Assembly (NCBI GenBank): GCA_963831605.1
Contig: CAWHQR010000001.1
Coordinates: forward strand, 202,477 to 266,476
Direction: 5' to 3'
Length of the DNA stretch: 64,000 nt
DNA from: DASUPK01 sp963831605
GTDB taxonomy: Bacteria > Actinomycetota > Thermoleophilia > Solirubrobacterales > 70-9
Below the pieces are notes generated by a model. It saw nothing but the letters and a program-made list of their open reading frames with translations. It ran no database searches and was not told where the DNA came from. Both the position numbers and the translations under genes were made by a program. Below, piece after piece: positions 9,045-17,633 of the stretch. Each line of letters begins with the position of its first letter. Positions within the stretch are counted from its first letter, which is position 1.

Positions 9045-10121
9045 TCACCCGAGCCGATCGCCGGTCTCGGGGTCGAACAGGTGGGCCTGGCCAGCCCGCG
9101 GGCGAAGGGAGACCCTCCCGCCCCGCTGGGGCGCCTTCCATGGATCGATTCGGACGGTCAGGGTCGTGGTCCCACCAGGGAGCTCGGCGATGCAACGGGC
9201 GAAGGCATCCGAGCCGAGTTCCTCAACCAGCTCCACCGTGGCCGGCAAGCCGTCTTCGGCGGGCTCCAGAGCTTCGGGACGCAGACCGACGATCACCTCG
9301 CGGCCGGCGGCGACGGCCTCCACGCGCCTTTCCAGCTCGAGCCCGGCGCCGTTCAGAACAGCGTGGCCTTCCGAGCTCACAGGGAGCCGAATCAGGTTCA
9401 TCGCCGGAGAGCCGATGAAGCCGGCGACGAAGGTGTTGGCCGGCCGGTCATAGAGCTCACGCGGCGACGCGCATTGCTGTAGCCGCCCATCCTTGAGCAC
9501 GGCGACGCGATGCCCCATCGTCATCGCCTCCACTTGGTCGTGGGTGACGTACACGGTTGTCACGCCGAGGCGGGTCTGCAGCGAGGCGATCTCACCGCGC
9601 ATCTGCACGCGAAGCTTGGCGTCCAGGTTCGAGAGAGGCTCATCCATCAGGAACGCCTTGGGCTCGCGCACGATCGCTCGCCCCATGGCCACCCGCTGGC
9701 GTTGTCCGCCGGAAAGCTGCCCCGGCTTCCGGATCAGGTAATCGGTCAGCTCGAGCAACTCGGCCACCTCACGGACCCGCCTTTCCCGCTCGGCCTTCTT
9801 CACCTTCGCCATCCTCAGCGGAAAGCCGATGTTGGCTGCGACATCGAGGAATGGGTAGAGCGCGTAGTTCTGAAAGACCATGGCGACGTCACGGTCCTTC
9901 GGGGGCAGGTCGGTGACATCCCGGTCGGCGATCCTAATCGTCCCCGAGTAGACCTCTTCGAGGCCGGCCAGCATGCGGAGTGCAGTCGTCTTCCCCGAGC
10001 CCGAGGGGCCGACCAGGACGATCAGCTCGCCGTCATCGATCTTCAGATCGAGGGCGTCGACCGCGGGGACCTCGGCCCCGGGATAGATCGCCGTAGCCTG
10101 CTCGAAGCGAATCTCAGTCAT
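9045..10121 (-). CDS. Carbohydrate ABC transporter ATP-binding protein (UgpC/MsmK type)
   Basis: A 358-residue cytoplasmic ATPase energising sugar import. Walker A is GPSGSGKTT, Q-loop FQNYALYPF, signature LSGGQRQRVAMGRA, Walker B AFLMDEPLSNLDAKLR and H-loop YVTHDQVEA. The C-terminal TOBE-like region (VIVGLRPEALEPAEDG, then DPETGDRLG) identifies the CUT1 class. It is encoded with two permeases and a binding protein (12.5-15.7 kb), so it is the dedicated ATPase of that importer; such ATPases can also serve other CUT1 importers. Confidence 0.92.
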   Translation of the reverse strand: MTEIRFEQATAIYPGAEVPAVDALDLKIDDGELIVLVGPSGSGKTTALRMLAGLEEVYSGTIRIADRDVTDLPPKDRDVAMVFQNYALYPFLDVAANIGFPLRMAKVKKAERERRVREVAELLELTDYLIRKPGQLSGGQRQRVAMGRAIVREPKAFLMDEPLSNLDAKLRVQMRGEIASLQTRLGVTTVYVTHDQVEAMTMGHRVAVLKDGRLQQCASPRELYDRPANTFVAGFIGSPAMNLIRLPVSSEGHAVLNGAGLELERRVEAVAAGREVIVGLRPEALEPAEDGLPATVELVEELGSDAFARCIAELPGGTTTLTVRIDPWKAPQRGGRVSLRPRAGQAHLFDPETGDRLG

Positions 10122-10142
10122 CGGACACCGCTCTCCTCTCCT

Positions 10143-11183
10143 TCAGCGTAACCCCGCCCTCGTCTCCCCAGGGGCCGGGGCGAACGTCTCGATCCGGCCG
10201 ATGGCGGCGCTCAGGTCGCGGCGCAGACGTTCCTTGGCGGCGGCCTCGGAGCCGAGTTCGTCCAGTGCCAAGAGGGCAGCGCCGACGATTGGATGGGCGT
10301 CGATCGTCACAACCTCAGCCGTTGGCGCGAACTCGATCACGCCTTCGGTGACGGCCTCCACCAGGCCCCCGCCGTCGGCCCTGAAGAGCCCGCCCCCGAG
10401 GACGACCTCCACGCCCCGATCTCCTAGGCCGAGACGCTCGATCGCGACGCGCGCGAGAGTGACCATCTCCGCGGTGAGCCGATCGACAATCTCGGCCGCG
10501 ACCGGATCGCGCGTCGCCTCCGCCAGGACCACCGGGGCGAGCTCCGCCAGGCGTTCGGAGGGCAGGCGGCCGAAATGAATCGCACGGGCGACGTCGAGAG
10601 GGTCGTCTAATCCGTAGTGGGACGGGACCGCGCTCTGCAGGGTGGTTTCCGGCCCCCGGCCATCGGCCCCACGCGCCGCCGCCCAAAGACCGTCGATCCC
10701 GAGGTCCTCGCCGCCCCCCCAATCGCCGCTGATCCTGCCCAGGGCGGCGAAGCGGGCGACGCGACCGTCCTCGGCGACGCCAACGCAGTTGATCCCGGCG
10801 CCGCAGACGAGCGCGACTCCCCATCCCCGGTCGGTCCCGGCCCGGAGGACGGCGAAGGTGTCGTTGGCCACGGCGCTGCGCGGCGCCCAGCCCTTGGCGG
10901 CCAGCGCCTTCTGAAGAGCGGCCTCCTCCTCGGGGAGGTCGGCGCCGGCGAGCATGACGCGGCCGACCTCGGCGATCGGCCCGTCGTTGGTCTCGATCCC
11001 GGCGTCGGTGGCTGCCCTTTCGAGCAGCTCGCTCAACACCTCGATCGAGCCGTCCACGCCCACTCGCTGCTGGGAGCTACTCGGGCCGCGCACCACCGAC
11101 AGCACGGAACCGTCCGCCAGGATCAGGGCGAGATCGGTCTTGGAGTTGCCGCCGTCGACCGCAAGTGCGAGCCGCTCGCTCAG
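10143..11183 (-). CDS. BadF/BadG-type ATPase, N-acetylglucosamine kinase-like; probable CTG start
   Basis: ASKHA-fold sugar kinase of 346 residues. The phosphate-1 loop (LAVDGGNSKTDLALILADG) lies upstream of the first ATG/GTG/TTG (GTG at 11105), so the real start must be earlier. The only plausible codon is CTG at 11183, seven bases after GGAGGAGG and overlapping the TGA of the upstream GH4 gene as CTGA. Other motifs: CGAGINCVGVAEDG (phosphate 2), ISGDWGGGEDLG, and LGGGLFRA (adenosine). Family members phosphorylate GlcNAc or glucosamine; here it would act on the sugar released by the GH4 enzyme. The exact substrate is inferred. Confidence 0.8.
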   Translation of the reverse strand: MSERLALAVDGGNSKTDLALILADGSVLSVVRGPSSSQQRVGVDGSIEVLSELLERAATDAGIETNDGPIAEVGRVMLAGADLPEEEAALQKALAAKGWAPRSAVANDTFAVLRAGTDRGWGVALVCGAGINCVGVAEDGRVARFAALGRISGDWGGGEDLGIDGLWAAARGADGRGPETTLQSAVPSHYGLDDPLDVARAIHFGRLPSERLAELAPVVLAEATRDPVAAEIVDRLTAEMVTLARVAIERLGLGDRGVEVVLGGGLFRADGGGLVEAVTEGVIEFAPTAEVVTIDAHPIVGAALLALDELGSEAAAKERLRRDLSAAIGRIETFAPAPGETRAGLR

Positions 11184-12466
11184 GTCCTCACCTCCTCCGG
11201 GACCGGCAGGGGAATGCCGGAAAGCTCCGCCCTGGCCAACTCCTCGATCAGCTTCGAAGCGAGTTCGTCCTGTCCGATCAGGGGGTGGGCGAGCAGCGCC
11301 TTCCGGGCCGCGACCGGATCGCGGCTGACCGCCGCCTCGGCCGTCAGGCGCTCGTAGGCCGCCACGTGGCGGGTCAGACCGAGCAGCTCGGGAGCGAGCG
11401 CCGGCTGAGTCAGGGGTGCGGGCCCGGAGCCGCCGACCCGGGCGGGGAGCTCCACCACATCGTCTGGGGCGAGGCCCTCGATGGTGTCCCCGTTCCGGGT
11501 GTCGACGACCTGCGTGTCGCCGGTGTCGGCGAAGAGCGAGGCGACGAGCGCAGTAGCGGCCTCGCTGTAGTACGCCCCGCCGCGCCGCTCGAGCAGCTTC
11601 GGCTTCTCATTGACGGTCGGGTCGCGGTAGAGCTCGAGGAGCTCCCTCTCGATTTCGGCGACCGTCTCGGCTCGCGGAACGCCCTCGCGCTGCTCGGCCA
11701 GGACATGGTCGTGCTCGTAGAAGTAGCGAAGGTAATAGGACGGCACAGCGCCCAGCTCGATCAGCAGCTCCGGACGCAGCTCGATCCCCGTGGCGATCTC
11801 CTCGAGGTGGGAGTCGAGCAGGCCGGGCAGCGCGTTTTGACCCTCGAGCCAGGCGGCGCGCACCCAGGTCAGATGGTTGAGGCCGACCTGGTCGATGTCC
11901 ACCCGCTCAACCGGGACCGCCAGCATGCGAGCGAAGTCCCGCTGGAAGCCGACAGCCACGTTGCAGAGCCCGACTGCGCGGTGGCCCGCGTCGAGGAGCG
12001 CCCGCGTGACGATTCCGACCGGGTTCGTGAAGTCGACGATCCAGGCCCCCGGAGACGCCAGCCGTTCCGCCCGCTCGGCGATCTCGAGGACCACCGGGAC
12101 GGTCCTCATCGCCTTGGCGAAGCCGCCGGCGCCGGTCGTCTCCTGGCCGATGCAGCCGCAGCGCAGCGGGACCGTCTCGTCGGAGAGGCGCGCAGCCTGG
12201 CCGCCGACCCGGATCTGGATCAGGACGGCGTCGGCGTCGAGTAGGGCCCGGTCGAGGTCGTCGGTGACCTCCAGGCTGCCGTCGAACCCCTGTCGCGCCA
12301 GCATCCTCGCGGCGAGCCCGCCGACCACCTCGCGGCGCTCGGGGTCGATGTCGTGGAGGACGAGCTCGCGCACCACCACTCGATCCCCCTCAGCAGAGAG
12401 CCCGGATACCAGCTCGGGCGTGTAGGTCGAGCCGCCGCCGATCACCGCGACCTTCAGCCCCCTCAT
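11180..12466 (-). CDS. GH4 family 6-phospho-beta-glucosidase
   Basis: A 428-residue NAD- and metal-dependent glycosidase. The NAD loop is VAVIGGGSTYTPELV at the N-terminus; the metal ligands are the Cys of GLCNVAVGFQ and the His of VGLNHLTW, both in place; FTNPVG and IGQETTGAGGF are also family-specific. GH4 enzymes open glycosides by a redox elimination at C3. ATG at 12466 overlaps the permease stop (ATGA). Lying in an ABC-import rather than PTS cluster, it could act on a non-phosphorylated or intracellularly phosphorylated disaccharide. Confidence 0.88.
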   Translation of the reverse strand: MRGLKVAVIGGGSTYTPELVSGLSAEGDRVVVRELVLHDIDPERREVVGGLAARMLARQGFDGSLEVTDDLDRALLDADAVLIQIRVGGQAARLSDETVPLRCGCIGQETTGAGGFAKAMRTVPVVLEIAERAERLASPGAWIVDFTNPVGIVTRALLDAGHRAVGLCNVAVGFQRDFARMLAVPVERVDIDQVGLNHLTWVRAAWLEGQNALPGLLDSHLEEIATGIELRPELLIELGAVPSYYLRYFYEHDHVLAEQREGVPRAETVAEIERELLELYRDPTVNEKPKLLERRGGAYYSEAATALVASLFADTGDTQVVDTRNGDTIEGLAPDDVVELPARVGGSGPAPLTQPALAPELLGLTRHVAAYERLTAEAAVSRDPVAARKALLAHPLIGQDELASKLIEELARAELSGIPLPVPEEVRT

Positions 12467-13350
12467 CCCTTCACCCCCGTGAGTGTCACTCCCTCGATGA
12501 AGGCGCGCTGGGCGGCAAAGAAGAGAGCGATCACCGGCGCCATGAACAGGATGGTCGCCGCCATGGTCAGGTTCCACTGCACCTGGTGCAGGGTCCGGAA
12601 CTGGGCAAGGCCGACCGAGAGCGTCCAGTGATCGGGGTTCTCACCTGTGTAGAGCAACGGGCCGAAGAAGTCGTTCCAGGCGAAGAGGAAGCTGAACAGG
12701 GCCACCGCCACCAGCGCGGGCTTTGCCAGGCGAACGATCACGTACAGCATCACCCGGAACTCGCCGCACCCGTCGACCCTGGCAGCGTCCGAGTACTCCT
12801 CCGGGATCGTCAGGAAGAACTGGCGCAACAGGAAGATCGAGAAGGCGTCGCCGAACCAGTTGGGGATGACCAGCGGCCAGATCGAGCCGACCAGCCCAAG
12901 CTTGCTGAACATCACATAGAGAGGCACGATGGTCACCTGGGGCGGCAGCATCATCGTCACCAGGACGAGGATGAAGGCGGCGTTTCGCCCCTTCCAGCGG
13001 AGCCTCGAGAGCGCGTAGGCGACGGGGACGCTGGAGATGAGCATGCCGAGCGTCGCCAGGCCGGCGTACGCGAATGAGTTGAAGGCGTAGCGGAGCAGTG
13101 GCGCCTTGTTGAAGACGTCGCTGAAGTTGCTGAGGCGGAACGGGCTCGGCCACAGGTTCGTGGAGAGGGCCTGGTCGTTCGTCATCAGTGCCGTCAGGAC
13201 GATGAAGACGAACGGCGCGAGGAAGGCGATCGCAAGTCCGATCAGGATGGCGTGGTCGGCGACCGTGATCAGCAGTCGCTTGCGGCGGACTGTCCTGGGA
13301 GGGCGACGGCGCTCGAGCGGGACCTTTGCGGGATGAGTGGCGGCCTCCAC
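12463..13350 (-). CDS. Carbohydrate ABC transporter permease, MalG/CUT1 type
   Basis: A 295-residue inner-membrane permease with about six helices. The EAA loop that docks the ATPase is PEEYSDAARVDGCGEFRV, and the helices start with ITVADHAILIGLAIAFLAPF. It pairs with the MalF-type permease immediately upstream (5-base gap) and overlaps the GH4 start by four bases, so the genes are one transcription unit. The N-terminus is basic and cytoplasmic, as usual. Confidence 0.9.
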   Translation of the reverse strand: MEAATHPAKVPLERRRPPRTVRRKRLLITVADHAILIGLAIAFLAPFVFIVLTALMTNDQALSTNLWPSPFRLSNFSDVFNKAPLLRYAFNSFAYAGLATLGMLISSVPVAYALSRLRWKGRNAAFILVLVTMMLPPQVTIVPLYVMFSKLGLVGSIWPLVIPNWFGDAFSIFLLRQFFLTIPEEYSDAARVDGCGEFRVMLYVIVRLAKPALVAVALFSFLFAWNDFFGPLLYTGENPDHWTLSVGLAQFRTLHQVQWNLTMAATILFMAPVIALFFAAQRAFIEGVTLTGVKG

Positions 13351-13355
13351 TCAGA

Positions 13356-14363
13356 TCACCTCGGAGCCCCGGCGTAGTGGACGAAGCGATCCGAGCGTCG
13401 GAGGATGACGACCGTCACCGCGAGCGAGACGACCAGCAGCATCACCGCCATCGCCGACGCGTAGCCCATGTTGAAGTACCGGAACCCCTGCTGGTAGAGC
13501 AGCAGCGGATAGAACAGGGTCGAGTCCTGGGGATAGCCGAGGTTGTTGATCGCGTCGCCCGCACCCCCGGCGGCTCCGCCGGCCGCGACCGTGCTGGCCA
13601 CGTATCCCTCCGTGAAGTACTGGAGGCCCTCGATCACCCCGATCACGACGGCGAACAGGATCACCGGGCTGATCGTGGGGAGCGTCACCCAGCGGAGTTT
13701 CTGCAGAGCCCCGGCCCCGTCCAGCTCAGACGACTCGTAGAGGTGCTTCGGCACGTCGAGGAGCGCCGCCAGGAAGATGATCATCGTGTTGCCGATGCCC
13801 CAGATTCCGAGCAGCGTCAGCGAAGGCTTAGCCAGCGAGGGAGACTGGAACCAGAGGGGTCCGGTGATGCCGAGATGGCCGAGGATCGTGTTGACCGGCC
13901 CGGTCGCGGGATTGAAGAGGAAGACGAAGCCCAGGGTGGCGGCCACGGCCGGGGCCATCGTCGGCAGATAGAAGACCGTCCGGAACAGGCCCACTCCCCT
14001 CCTCGCACGGGTGATCATCAGTGCGATCGAGAAGGCGAACAGGACCTCCGCCGGGACCGCGATGCAGATGATCCAGAGGGTGTTGTAGACCGCCGACCCG
14101 ATCTGCTGGTCGGCTCCGAACAGGTAGTTGTAGTTCGCGAACCCGATCCAGCGGGGATTCGAGAGCAGGTCGTAGTGGGTGAACGACAACAGCACGGTCG
14201 TCACCAGCGGGTAGCCGAAGAAGATCACGAACCCGACCAGCCACGGGCTCATCAACAGCAGTACGAACCGCCGCCGGCGCCAGGCCGCCTTCCTCCTCGC
14301 CCGCTGGCGCTCGGGCGTCGCCGCGGCCGGGGCCCGGAGGGTCCCGGCCGCAGCAGTGCTCAT
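13356..14363 (-). CDS. Carbohydrate ABC transporter permease, MalF/CUT1 type
   Basis: A 335-residue permease. The chosen start is the ATG at 14363 (MSTAAAGTLRAPAAATPERQ); an in-frame extension to 14441 would run into the binding-protein gene. Features include a basic cytoplasmic N-terminus, a first helix FVLLLMSPWLVGFVIFFGYP and an EAA-type loop with LYESSELDGAGALQKLRWV. An Ala/Gly-rich insert (VAAGGAAGGAGDA) sits in a periplasmic loop before the last helix. It forms the membrane channel with the MalG-type subunit. Confidence 0.9.
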   Translation of the reverse strand: MSTAAAGTLRAPAAATPERQRARRKAAWRRRRFVLLLMSPWLVGFVIFFGYPLVTTVLLSFTHYDLLSNPRWIGFANYNYLFGADQQIGSAVYNTLWIICIAVPAEVLFAFSIALMITRARRGVGLFRTVFYLPTMAPAVAATLGFVFLFNPATGPVNTILGHLGITGPLWFQSPSLAKPSLTLLGIWGIGNTMIIFLAALLDVPKHLYESSELDGAGALQKLRWVTLPTISPVILFAVVIGVIEGLQYFTEGYVASTVAAGGAAGGAGDAINNLGYPQDSTLFYPLLLYQQGFRYFNMGYASAMAVMLLVVSLAVTVVILRRSDRFVHYAGAPR

Positions 14364-14379
14364 CTTCGGCTGGGGGCGG

Positions 14380-15735
14380 TCACGGCGCCTGACCGCCCGA
14401 CACGTTCTGCTCCTGGGCGTCGATCTGCTGCGCGACGCCATCGAGCCCGGACTGGAGATCGCTCACGTCCCCAGCTTCCCACTTCGAGATGAAGGACTCG
14501 AACAGCTCCTGATAGGCCGCCCCCGACGCCTTCGGGGGATTGGTCTGGGTGTTCGCGTTCTTGAATATCGCCAGGAATGGCTGGAACTGGGGAACCAGAT
14601 GCAGGTTCGGCGACGACGCCGCCGCCGCGGTGGTCGGCACATTGGCCAGGCCGTTCGCAAGCTTGACCAGCGCGTCCGTATTGGTCGTCATGTACTTGAT
14701 CAGCTCCCACGCGGCCGCCTCGTTGGGGCTGCCCTTCGGGATCCCCATGATGCTGCCGGTGACGTAACCGCCTCCGTAGCGGCTGGCCTGGTCATCGGGG
14801 ACGGGCATCGGAGCGGTTCCGTAGTTCAGCTCGGGGTGCTCGTCCTTGATGAAAGCGGTCCGGAACTCGCCGTCCATCACCATGGCCAGCTTCCCGGTCT
14901 CGAAGGCGTTGGAGGCCGAGAACTCATCGCCGGCTCCGGACTGGAACCGGGTCAGGTTGTCGTGCCCGTAGTAGTCGATCAGGCCCTTGTCCCAGTTGAG
15001 GAACGCCTTCCAGTTCGGGTCCGATGCGACCGCCGACTTGTTGCCGTCGAACCACTGGGCGTTCCAGGGGGGCGCATAGTGGGCCGCCGCATTCTCGTAG
15101 AAGCCGACCGACGGATCGAAGCCGGCCACGTTGATGGTCGACCCGGAGCGCTGCGTCAGCTTCATCGCATCAGCGGTGAGCTCCGAGCTCGTCTTCGGCG
15201 GCCCGGTGATCCCCGCCTGCGCGAGCATGTCCTTGTTGTAGTAGAGGCCATAGACGTCGGCGAGCAGCGGCATCGAGCACCGCGTCCCGTTGTACTCCGT
15301 GTACTCCTGGACGGCCTTGGGGAACTGGCTGATATCGACGTTGTCGCGATCGATGTAAGGCTGCAGATCGATCCAGGCTCCCGAGCTGCAGAAGGCGCCC
15401 GTGTTGTCCGACGAGAAGGAGAGCGCCACGTCGGGAGCGTTTCCCCCGCGGATGGCGGCGACGATCTTGTCGTCGTTGACGCCGGCGACGCTGTCCACAT
15501 GGACATTGGGATGGAGCTTCTCGAAGTCGGCGATCACGCTGTCGAAGACACCGATCTCGCGCTCGCCGGGAGTGAAGCCGCTCCAGACGGTGATCGTGAC
15601 CTTCTTGTTCGGGTCGAAGGTCTGGGCCGTGCCGGAACTGCCGCCGCCGCTCCCTCCGCACGCTCCAAGCGCCAGAGCGCAGAAACCCGACGCCGCCAGA
15701 GCGGCGACCGTTGAATTCCTTACCGGAAACCTCAC
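14380..15735 (-). CDS. Carbohydrate-binding lipoprotein, extracellular solute-binding family 1
   Basis: A 451-residue substrate-binding protein of the ABC importer. The signal peptide ends in the lipobox LGAC (C26), followed by a Gly/Ser linker; maturation would tether it to the outer face of the membrane. The mature start VTITVWSGFTPGEREIGVFD and the SGAWIDLQPYIDRD region are typical of family 1. GTG start at 15735 with GGAGAGGAG upstream. It is the first gene of the minus-strand unit, so its promoter lies in 15,736-15,886, shared with the divergent SIS gene. Confidence 0.92.
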   Translation of the reverse strand: MRFPVRNSTVAALAASGFCALALGACGGSGGGSSGTAQTFDPNKKVTITVWSGFTPGEREIGVFDSVIADFEKLHPNVHVDSVAGVNDDKIVAAIRGGNAPDVALSFSSDNTGAFCSSGAWIDLQPYIDRDNVDISQFPKAVQEYTEYNGTRCSMPLLADVYGLYYNKDMLAQAGITGPPKTSSELTADAMKLTQRSGSTINVAGFDPSVGFYENAAAHYAPPWNAQWFDGNKSAVASDPNWKAFLNWDKGLIDYYGHDNLTRFQSGAGDEFSASNAFETGKLAMVMDGEFRTAFIKDEHPELNYGTAPMPVPDDQASRYGGGYVTGSIMGIPKGSPNEAAAWELIKYMTTNTDALVKLANGLANVPTTAAAASSPNLHLVPQFQPFLAIFKNANTQTNPPKASGAAYQELFESFISKWEAGDVSDLQSGLDGVAQQIDAQEQNVSGGQAP

Positions 15736-15835
15736 CTTGCTCTCCTCTCCCGGCGTTCCACGGTGCTCGCGGCACCCTACAGAATCACCAAGTCTCGTTA
15801 AAGACCTTTCCTGAGCGCGACACTATCACGACTGG

Positions 15836-15865
15836 TTGACAATTTGGCCACGGCTGAACTAGTAA
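15836..15865 (+). promoter_or_regulatory. Sigma-70-like promoter for the SIS gene
   Basis: TTGACA at 15836-15841 and TAGTAA at 15860-15865 are separated by 18 bases, pointing rightward. The transcript would begin about 15,872, giving a very short leader before the TTG start at 15887. The region between the divergent genes is unusually AT-rich for this window and is the natural place for the ROK operator; a short dyad GTTC-TC-GAAC lies just after the -10. Confidence 0.5.
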
Positions 15866-15886
15866 AGTTCTCGAACGATCATTACA

Positions 15887-16924
15887 TTGTCGACCCATTT
15901 GGAAAGTGAGCTTCGCGAGCAGGGGTCAGCTCTCGCCGAGCGTGCGAGGGAGGGAGGAATCGCGGCGGCGGCTGCCGCCGAACTCCTCATCGGGTCCGAC
16001 TCCGACTACCTGCTGATCGCCGCGCGCGGGACCTCGGACAATGCTGCGCGGTACGGCCAGTACCTACTGGGGCTCGATGGCGGACTGGCGGTTGGGCTTG
16101 CGGCTCCCTGGCTCTATGGGCACGGGCACCGGCCGCCGCAGCTGCTGGGCGCCGCCGTGCTCGGCATCTCGCAGTCCGGCCGCTCGCGGGACGTCGTCCA
16201 GGTGCTGGAGGCGGCAGGTCGTCAGGGCCGCCCGACGATCGCGATCACCAACGCTCCCACCTCCCCGCTGGCGGGCGCTGCCGATGTGGTGATTCCTCTG
16301 GGAGTCGGCGAGGAGCGCTCGGTCGCCGCGACCAAGACGTATCTCGCTTCCCTGCACGCGCTGGCGCAGCTGGCGGCCGCCCTGCGCCCTGCCAGGTTCT
16401 CGCCCGAGTTCCTGGAGATCGTGCCCGAGCTGGTCTCCGAGCTGACTGAGTCCCAGCTCGAACACCGTGACCGCTTCGATCCCCTCCAGGAAGCCTCCCT
16501 ACTGACGGCGGTCGGACGAGGACTCGACTACGCGACCGCCTGCGAGGCCGGCCTGAAGCTGCGGGAGCTCGGTGGTACGCCCTCGGAGGCCTTCTCCACC
16601 CCGGACCTGCTCCACGGCCCGATCGCCGCTCTCGGCGCGCGATCGGGGCTCTGGATCGCCAGCGGGGTCGCCCACGCCGAAAAGGCCGAGCTCGAGGCGT
16701 ACGCGGCACTTGCAACCCGCACGGGACTGTGCATCGCCGCCTCGCCCGATCCGGGTGTCCTGGGGCTCGCCGATGTTCCCGTACGGCTTCCCGTTCTGCC
16801 CGACTGGGCGGCGCCGTTCCTCGGGGTGATACCCGCGCAGGTCGCGGCCCTGCGGCTCGCCGAGATCCGTCGGGTGAACGTCGACCGGCCGCACGGGCTC
16901 ACCAAGGTCACGATGACGAGCTAG
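15887..16924 (+). CDS. Double-SIS sugar isomerase/deaminase (GlmS C-terminal/AgaS-like)
   Basis: A 345-residue protein with two SIS domains, first about residues 30-150 (LIAARGTSDNAARYGQYLL, GISQSGRSRDVVQVLEAA) and second about 195-340 (RGLDYATACEAGLKLREL, SEAFSTPDLLHGP). It lacks the GlmS glutaminase domain. Such proteins isomerise or deaminate amino-sugar phosphates, which fits the divergent kinase and GH4 genes. Start TTG at 15887; TTG at 15899 is also possible, and no strong ribosome site is visible, consistent with a short leader. Confidence 0.85.
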   Translation: MSTHLESELREQGSALAERAREGGIAAAAAAELLIGSDSDYLLIAARGTSDNAARYGQYLLGLDGGLAVGLAAPWLYGHGHRPPQLLGAAVLGISQSGRSRDVVQVLEAAGRQGRPTIAITNAPTSPLAGAADVVIPLGVGEERSVAATKTYLASLHALAQLAAALRPARFSPEFLEIVPELVSELTESQLEHRDRFDPLQEASLLTAVGRGLDYATACEAGLKLRELGGTPSEAFSTPDLLHGPIAALGARSGLWIASGVAHAEKAELEAYAALATRTGLCIAASPDPGVLGLADVPVRLPVLPDWAAPFLGVIPAQVAALRLAEIRRVNVDRPHGLTKVTMTS

Positions 16925-16974
16925 CGGTCGTCTCCCGCCAGTGCGATGGAGCGTCGCCGGGTATGGTCGTGCCC

Positions 16975-17613
16975 ATGAACGTCGTCATCGTCGGAGGTCA
17001 CGGGAAGATCGCCATGCGGCTGGAGAAGATCCTGGCCGAGCGCGGCGACAGCCCACGAGGGATCATCCGCAAGACCGAGCAGGCGGGCGAACTCGAGAAG
17101 ATCGGAGCCGAGCCGATCGTGCTCGACATCGAGAACGTCGAGATCGACGACGCGGTGGCGGGTTCCGACGCGGTCGTCTTTGCGGCGGGCGCCGGCCCGG
17201 GCAGCGGTCCGGCGCGCAAGCTCACCGTGGACTACGGCGGCGCGGTGGCGCTCGTCGAGGCCGCGATGACCCACGGCATCAAGCGCTATCTGATGGTCAG
17301 CTCGATCGGTTCCAACCATCCCGAGCGCTGGACGGAGGAGATGAAGCCGTACCAAAGGGCCAAGGCGGACGCCGACAAGTTCCTGATGGAGAGCGGCCTC
17401 GACTACACGATCGTCCGCCCGGGCGGCCTGAGCGATGACCCCGGTACGGGGAGGGTGAAGGTTTCCGAGGACATCCAGGAGTCAGGCACAGTGACGCGTG
17501 ACGACGTCGCCCTCGTGCTCGCCGAGCTGCTCACGGCCGACAATACGATCGGCAAGGCGTTCGACCTGGTCGGGGGCGAGACACCCGTCGCGGAGGCCAT
17601 CGCCGCGCTGTAG
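16975..17613 (+). CDS. NAD(P)-binding atypical short-chain dehydrogenase (YwnB-like)
   Basis: A 212-residue Rossmann protein: NVVIVGGHGKIAMRLEKIL is the dinucleotide loop, followed by DAVVFAAGAGPGSG and YQRAKADADKFLMESGLDYT, then IVRPGGLSDD, which is typical of the NAD(P)H-binding atypical SDR group. The catalytic Tyr-x3-Lys of classical SDRs is not arranged normally, as expected in this branch. Start ATG 16975 is preferred over ATG 16963 because it places the loop at the usual distance. Substrate unknown. Confidence 0.8.
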   Translation: MNVVIVGGHGKIAMRLEKILAERGDSPRGIIRKTEQAGELEKIGAEPIVLDIENVEIDDAVAGSDAVVFAAGAGPGSGPARKLTVDYGGAVALVEAAMTHGIKRYLMVSSIGSNHPERWTEEMKPYQRAKADADKFLMESGLDYTIVRPGGLSDDPGTGRVKVSEDIQESGTVTRDDVALVLAELLTADNTIGKAFDLVGGETPVAEAIAAL

Positions 17614-17633
17614 GGGACAATCTGGGGCCGCCA

